Below, in pieces: positions 60,027 through 64,000 of a stretch of 64,000 nucleotides of DNA (its first letter is position 1; every line of letters begins with the position of its first letter). Made by a program: the position numbers and the translations under genes. Under the pieces are notes generated by a model. That model saw nothing but the letters and a program-made list of their open reading frames with translations. It searched no databases and was not told the DNA's origin. Location: contig NZ_RAZF01000005.1 of assembly GCF_003612555.1 (NCBI RefSeq), positions 118,866 through 182,865 on the forward strand, in the 5' to 3' direction. Source of the stretch: Acutalibacter sp. 1XD8-33. GTDB lineage: Bacteria > Bacillota > Clostridia > Oscillospirales > Acutalibacteraceae.

Positions 60027-62657
60027 CTATTCCTCCTCCGGCGGGTCGGATTTCTGCATATTTCGCTCCAGCCACTGGGTATATGTCATGAGCACCTGCC
60101 GGGGCTTGGAGCCCTCATGGGGCCCCACAATGCCCAGCTGCTCCATCTCGTCAACGAGCCGCCCGGCCCGGGCGTAGCCCAGCCGCAGCCTCCGCTGCAA
60201 AAGAGACGTGCTGGCCTGGCCCGCCTCCACCACGCATTTGATGGCCTCGTCCATCATGGGGTCCACATCTCCGCCGCCGTCCTCGTCCCCGGCCTTGCCG
60301 GAGTCCCCGCTGGCGGCGTTCCGCTCAATTTCCTCAATCACGCCCTCGTCATAGTCCATGGACTTGGTCTTTTTCACAAACTCCACAATGGAGGAGATCT
60401 CGTCGTCGCTCACATAGCAGCCCTGGACGCGGATAGGCTTGTTGCTGCCCACCGGGGCGAAGAGCATGTCGCCCTGGCCCAGGAGCTTGTCCGCGCCCAC
60501 GGTGTCGATGATGGTGCGGGAATCCACCGCGTTGGACACCGTCAGAGCGATGCGGCTGGGGATGTTGGCCTTGATTAGGCCGGTCACCACGTCCACCGAG
60601 GGCCGCTGGGTGGCCACCACCAGGTGCATCCCCGCCGCCCGGGCCAGCTGGGCCAGACGGCAGATGGAGTCCTCCACCTCTTTGGGCGCGGCCATCATCA
60701 GGTCCGCCAGCTCATCGATGATAATTACAATCTGAGGCATGGCGGGCATGGGCTGGCCGTTTTCGTCCTCGTAGTTCTGGGCCTCGGCCAGGTGGTTATA
60801 CCCGGCCAGATTGCGCACGTTGTTCTCCGAGAAAATCTTGTACCGCTTCATCATCTCGTTCACGGCCCAGCCCAGAGCGCCGGAGGCCTTGTGGGGGTCC
60901 GTGACTACGGGCACCAGCATGTGGGGCAGGCCGTTGTAGCCGGTGAGCTCCACGGCCTTGGGGTCGATCATCAGAAAGCGCACCTCGTCAGGAGTAGCCT
61001 TGTAGAGCATACTGATGATCATGGAGTTGGTGCATACAGATTTGCCGGAACCGGTGGTGCCCGCAATCAGGATATGAGGCATCCGGGCCAAATCCGCCAC
61101 CACGGGCTGGCCCGCGATATCCCGGCCCAGGGCCACGGAGAGCTTCCCCTTAGAGGTCTGGAAGGCATTGGACTGAATCAGGTCCCGCATCCGCACCGAG
61201 CTGCGGGTCTGGTTGGGCACCTCCACCCCCACCGCCGCCTTGCCGGGAATGGGCGCCTCAATGCGCACACCGGTAGCGGCCAGGTTCAGGGCCAGGTCAT
61301 CCGAGAGGCTGGTAATCTTGCTGATCTTCACCCCAGCCGCCGGCTGGATCTCATACCGGGTCACCGAGGGGCCCCGGCAGATGTCCAAAATCTTGGTGGA
61401 CACGCCAAAGCTGTTCAGCGTATCTACCAGAATGCGGCCGTTGGTCTGAAGCTCTTCTGTCTCTTTGGCGTGATCCACCTGGGGGCTCACCGCCAGCATA
61501 CTCACCGGGGGGAAGCAATAGCTGCCCGGAGCCTGCTCCAGGCTCTGATACTGCGCTGTCTGGCGGGCAGTGGCCTCCAGGGGGGCGGGACGTTCCGGGG
61601 TGGGTTCTGCCTCCGGCTCAGGCTCGTCCTCGCCGAACAGGGGCTGGGGCTCTTCCGGGGGCGCCTCCTGGGTGTGGACCGGCGGCACAGGCGGAGGATT
61701 CTCCGACACCACCGGCGATGCGGGCAGCTGGGGCTCGGGGGGCTCCTTCGGCCCGGCCTCCGGCAGGGAGGCGGGCTCAGGCTGGGGCTTTTCCGGCTCT
61801 ATGCCGAACACCTCTTGGAGCTTGTCCAGCTTTTCGTTACGCTCTTTTTTCTTTTTCCTGGGCTCCACCGGGGGGAACAGGGAGGCCACGTCGGCAGAGA
61901 AGGGCTTCGAGGGCTGCACAGGGTCCAAGGGCACGTCAATATTGGGACGGCTCTGGGCCAGGATCTGCCGTTCCTCCTCCCGGCGCTGGCGAGCCGTCTG
62001 AAGTCCCTCGTTTACCGCCTCCACCGGCCGTTTGATCGTATGGAACAAGCCGATGAGGGTAGTGCCCGTCAATACCATGACGCTGACAAAGAGCAGCAGT
62101 AGCACGATAATTCGGGCCCCCAGGATTCCCGCCGCGCTGACGAGCAGCTGGCCCAGAAGGCCGCCCACCACGCCGCCGCCCACGCCGGCATTGGTCTGGT
62201 AGAGAGCGGCTATGTAGTCGAAGAAGGAGAGGTTCGGGGCGATCTTCGCGCCGCCAAACACAAAGCCCGTGGCGCAAAACAGTATGATCGCCACCACGGT
62301 GAGCCAGATTTTCCCGCTGATGGAGCCCATGGGCCTGTCCAGGGTGGTGATCACCGCCACATAGATCATCAGCACCGGCCACAGCACCGCCCAGCCGCCA
62401 AAGAGGCCCAGCATCACATTGTGGGCCCACTTCCACAGGCTGTCCCCTTCAATGACCGCCACGCAGGCCAGGAAAATCGCGCAGGCAAAGAGCACCACAG
62501 CCCGCACCTGATTTCTCTGCCGGATCTCCTCTGCCGTGGGCTTTACGGTTTTTCCCCGGCTTCCCGAGGCGCGCTTTGCCCCGCCGGAGCTCTTCCCCCC
62601 GGCGGGACGCTTGTTCGCGGCGGTCCTCTTCCCGCCTGTCTTTTTCTGTTCTGCCAA
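60027..62657 (-). CDS. DNA translocase FtsK/SpoIIIE
   Basis: Pumps chromosomal DNA through the division or sporulation septum. The 876-residue protein starts with a basic Lys/Gly/Ser-rich tail (1-45), has four membrane segments (about 50-190), a long Pro/Glu-rich linker (250-380), and then the motor domain: ICRGPSVTRYEIQ, ILIAGTTGSGKSVCTNSMI (Walker A), IIIDELADLMM (Walker B), LVVATQRPSVDVVTGLIKANIPSR, DMLFAPVGSNKP; it ends in the gamma winged helix (ASTSLLQRRLRLGYARAGRLVDEME) which reads polar DNA motifs. FtsK and SpoIIIE cannot be told apart by eye. AGAGGAAAA upstream. Confidence 0.97.
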   Translation of the reverse strand: MAEQKKTGGKRTAANKRPAGGKSSGGAKRASGSRGKTVKPTAEEIRQRNQVRAVVLFACAIFLACVAVIEGDSLWKWAHNVMLGLFGGWAVLWPVLMIYVAVITTLDRPMGSISGKIWLTVVAIILFCATGFVFGGAKIAPNLSFFDYIAALYQTNAGVGGGVVGGLLGQLLVSAAGILGARIIVLLLLFVSVMVLTGTTLIGLFHTIKRPVEAVNEGLQTARQRREEERQILAQSRPNIDVPLDPVQPSKPFSADVASLFPPVEPRKKKKERNEKLDKLQEVFGIEPEKPQPEPASLPEAGPKEPPEPQLPASPVVSENPPPVPPVHTQEAPPEEPQPLFGEDEPEPEAEPTPERPAPLEATARQTAQYQSLEQAPGSYCFPPVSMLAVSPQVDHAKETEELQTNGRILVDTLNSFGVSTKILDICRGPSVTRYEIQPAAGVKISKITSLSDDLALNLAATGVRIEAPIPGKAAVGVEVPNQTRSSVRMRDLIQSNAFQTSKGKLSVALGRDIAGQPVVADLARMPHILIAGTTGSGKSVCTNSMIISMLYKATPDEVRFLMIDPKAVELTGYNGLPHMLVPVVTDPHKASGALGWAVNEMMKRYKIFSENNVRNLAGYNHLAEAQNYEDENGQPMPAMPQIVIIIDELADLMMAAPKEVEDSICRLAQLARAAGMHLVVATQRPSVDVVTGLIKANIPSRIALTVSNAVDSRTIIDTVGADKLLGQGDMLFAPVGSNKPIRVQGCYVSDDEISSIVEFVKKTKSMDYDEGVIEEIERNAASGDSGKAGDEDGGGDVDPMMDEAIKCVVEAGQASTSLLQRRLRLGYARAGRLVDEMEQLGIVGPHEGSKPRQVLMTYTQWLERNMQKSDPPEEE

Positions 62658-62677
62658 AGATTTTCCTCTCCTATCTG

Positions 62678-62890
62678 TTAAGACCTTGGAGGCTCTGGGT
62701 CTCGCCCTTAACTCCTGAGAAGCGCAATTTTTGCGGGTGGTGAATAATAGGTTAACGCTCGCTGCGCTCGGTTAACTATCCGAGTTTTGCAAAGCAAAAC
62801 GGAAAGATAGAGCGAGCCGCGCGAGTGTCTATCTTTTTGACACCACGGTGAAACCTAGTCCTATCCTTTTGCCATTCTTTGTGCCGTGTG
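62678..62890. repeat. Mosaic repeat between uppP and ftsK
   Basis: AAGACCTTGGAGGCTC, then the inverse of the TGCGCTTCTCAGGAGTTAAG block (62706-62735), GGTGGTGAATAATA, TAGGTTAACG/CGGTTAACTAT around a CTCGCTGCGCTCG hairpin (62748-62780), and a degenerate CACCACGG...CCGTGTGCC pair (62850-62893). Confidence 0.75.
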
Positions 62891-62924
62891 CCGGGCCCCA
62901 AAGGCCCCTTATCAAATTCCTCTG

Positions 62925-63869
62925 TCACAGGGGCTTGCCGGTGAACAGGTTCACGCCGTTGATCTTCTCAATGATCCCGATGGCCGTCACCGCCGCCCCG
63001 GCCAGCAGGGTGTAGATGGCGAACACGCTAATCTTGTTGGTGGTGACGATCCATTTCAGCAGCTTGATGGCCAGAAAGCCCACCACCGCCGCCGTCACCA
63101 CACCCGCGGCCAGAGGTGCCGCGCCGATATTCTCCCCGGCGGAACCCACGTCCTTCAGGGACACCAACGCCGCCGCCGCGATGGAGGGAATCCCCAGCAC
63201 AAAGGAGTAATCCAGGGCGGACTGCTGGTTGATGCCCCGCAGCAGCCCCACCGACATGGTGGAGCCGGACCGGGAAAGCCCCGGAAACACCGCCGCCAGG
63301 CACTGGGTGACGCCTACCAGGACGGAGTCCCCCACCGTGAGCTGGTCCCGGCCGGCCTTCACGCCCCTGGCCCAGTGCCGCCCGGCCCCCGCGCCCGAAG
63401 CTGTGGTGCGCTTGTTGGCCCAGATGCCCAGAAACAGCAAAAGGCTGGTCATCAGAAGAGCAACGCCCTCCACGATGATGCCGGAGTCCGAAGCCAATTG
63501 CTCCGACAGATCCTTCAGCTTCATATCTGTGCCCGGGATAGGCAGGAACAGCAGAAACAGAGGCAGAAGGCCGATGATCAGCATGAAAATCAGCCGCCGG
63601 TCGGCATTCATTTCGCTCCACCGGAAGCGCCCCCGGAACAGGTCCCCCAGAAGGGAGAAGAACTCCCGGATCAGCCGCCAGATCAGCTTGCGGTACACAA
63701 ATACCACGGCGATGAGGGTGCCCAGGTGGAGCATCACGTCGAAGAGGATCCCCGGCAGCTCGATGCCGAAGATGTGTTGGGAAATGGACAGGTGCCCGGA
63801 GCTGGACACGGGCAGAAACTCCGTGGCCCCCTGGATCACCCCTTGGATGATTGCGTCAAGAATTGTCAT
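62925..63869 (-). CDS. uppP: Undecaprenyl-diphosphatase
   Basis: UppP (BacA) dephosphorylates undecaprenyl pyrophosphate to recycle the wall lipid carrier; high levels reduce bacitracin action, linking it functionally to the Bce module. The 314-residue membrane protein carries the active-site motifs QGATEFLPVSSSGHL (residues about 10-24) and PGLSRSGSTMSVGLLRG (about 200-216). It has about eight membrane segments. The start at 63869 follows AAAGGAGACAAT; an earlier ATG (63884) lies on that Shine-Dalgarno. Residues 140-165 form an extra Ala/Gly/Arg-rich loop (KRTTASGAGAGRHWARGVKA). Confidence 0.96.
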   Translation of the reverse strand: MTILDAIIQGVIQGATEFLPVSSSGHLSISQHIFGIELPGILFDVMLHLGTLIAVVFVYRKLIWRLIREFFSLLGDLFRGRFRWSEMNADRRLIFMLIIGLLPLFLLFLPIPGTDMKLKDLSEQLASDSGIIVEGVALLMTSLLLFLGIWANKRTTASGAGAGRHWARGVKAGRDQLTVGDSVLVGVTQCLAAVFPGLSRSGSTMSVGLLRGINQQSALDYSFVLGIPSIAAAALVSLKDVGSAGENIGAAPLAAGVVTAAVVGFLAIKLLKWIVTTNKISVFAIYTLLAGAAVTAIGIIEKINGVNLFTGKPL

Positions 63870-63893
63870 ATTGTCTCCTTTCACGGGAAAGAC

Positions 63894-64000
63894 CTTAAGA
63901 AACTTTTTGAAAAAAGTTTCTTAAAAACTTCAAAAACTTTTACCCACTCCTCGCTTTGCTCGTCGTGAACATTTCATGTTGTTTGACGAGCTAACCGAAT
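63894..64000. repeat. Palindromic and mosaic repeat at window end
   Basis: TTAAGAAACTTTTT/AAAAAGTTTCTTAA (63894-63924) is the variant of the CTTAGGGAAC hairpin. It is followed by CTTTTACCCACTCCTCGCTTTG, TCGTCGTGAACATTT and GAGCTAACC; the element runs off the window. Confidence 0.8.

Overview
The window looks like chromosomal DNA from a spore-forming Clostridia, most likely the Oscillospiraceae / Oscillospirales (Flavonifractor / Oscillibacter / Lawsonibacter-like). The coding DNA is visibly G+C-rich, and Shine-Dalgarno sequences are strong. Two sporulation sigma factors (SigG, and the spoIIA operon with SigF) are present, as are a T-box leader on leuS, a BceRS-BceAB-type peptide-antibiotic module, Smc, FtsK/SpoIIIE, UppP, the infC-rpmI-rplT operon and TopA. 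No rRNA, tRNA, transposase, phage or CRISPR was recognised. The placement is inference from gene content.

Layout. 1-9.5 kb: partial HAD phosphatase, glmS, purA, an acetyltransferase, purB, gdhA, a 57-residue DUF6440 protein and an AAC(3)-family acetyltransferase. 10-14.9 kb: one leftward operon galT-comFC-folE-(NTF2-like)-folP-folB-folK behind a clear promoter. 15-16.7 kb: a small exported Cys-rich peptide and a solute-binding lipoprotein in a locally A+T-rich patch. 16.9-18.8 kb: a yybP-ykoY (Mn2+) type riboswitch ahead of a Na/Pi-cotransporter-PhoU protein. 18.9-21.7 kb: sigG and two unrecognised genes. 22-29.7 kb: a GHL10 glycosidase-like protein, a HAD nucleotidase, then the BceRS/BceAB set with a perfect palindromic operator, and a small membrane protein. 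29.9-35.9 kb: a coiled-coil protein, leuS with T-box, an unknown gene, rsfS, yqeK, nadD, yhbY. 36-42.7 kb: acetyltransferase, rdgB, ftsY with an unusual C-terminal tail, smc and another acetyltransferase. 42.7-52 kb: P-loop kinase, radical SAM, rnc, plsX, trmFO, topA, dprA, SpoU methyltransferase. 52.4-54.1 kb: rplT, rpmI, infC (AUU start) with an attenuator leader. 54.4-55.8 kb: spoIIAA-spoIIAB-sigF. 56.7-63.9 kb: folC, a DUF342/FapA protein, ftsK and uppP.

The most striking non-genic feature is the intergenic DNA. Nearly every gap over about 100 bp holds palindromic, structured repeat modules. These include (a) about 110-bp cloverleaf elements made of a closing stem plus three hairpins, three full and two short related copies; (b) two more elements with the same topology but unrelated sequence (47439-47543, 43227-43338); (c) mosaic elements bounded by AAGACC/GGTCTT ends; and (d) several longer MITE-like inverted repeats. 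Many sit within a few bases of a stop codon, and several arms differ between copies by paired changes, as expected if the fold rather than the sequence is kept. No mobilising enzyme is encoded here.

How the genes work together: the window is a housekeeping core (cell wall precursors GlmS, UppP; purines PurA, PurB; folate; nitrogen GdhA; translation LeuRS, IF3, L35, L20, RsfS, YhbY; chromosome Smc, FtsK, TopA; membrane targeting FtsY; phospholipid PlsX) interleaved with sporulation control and a few accessory functions (peptide-antibiotic response, exported proteins, small acetyltransferases).
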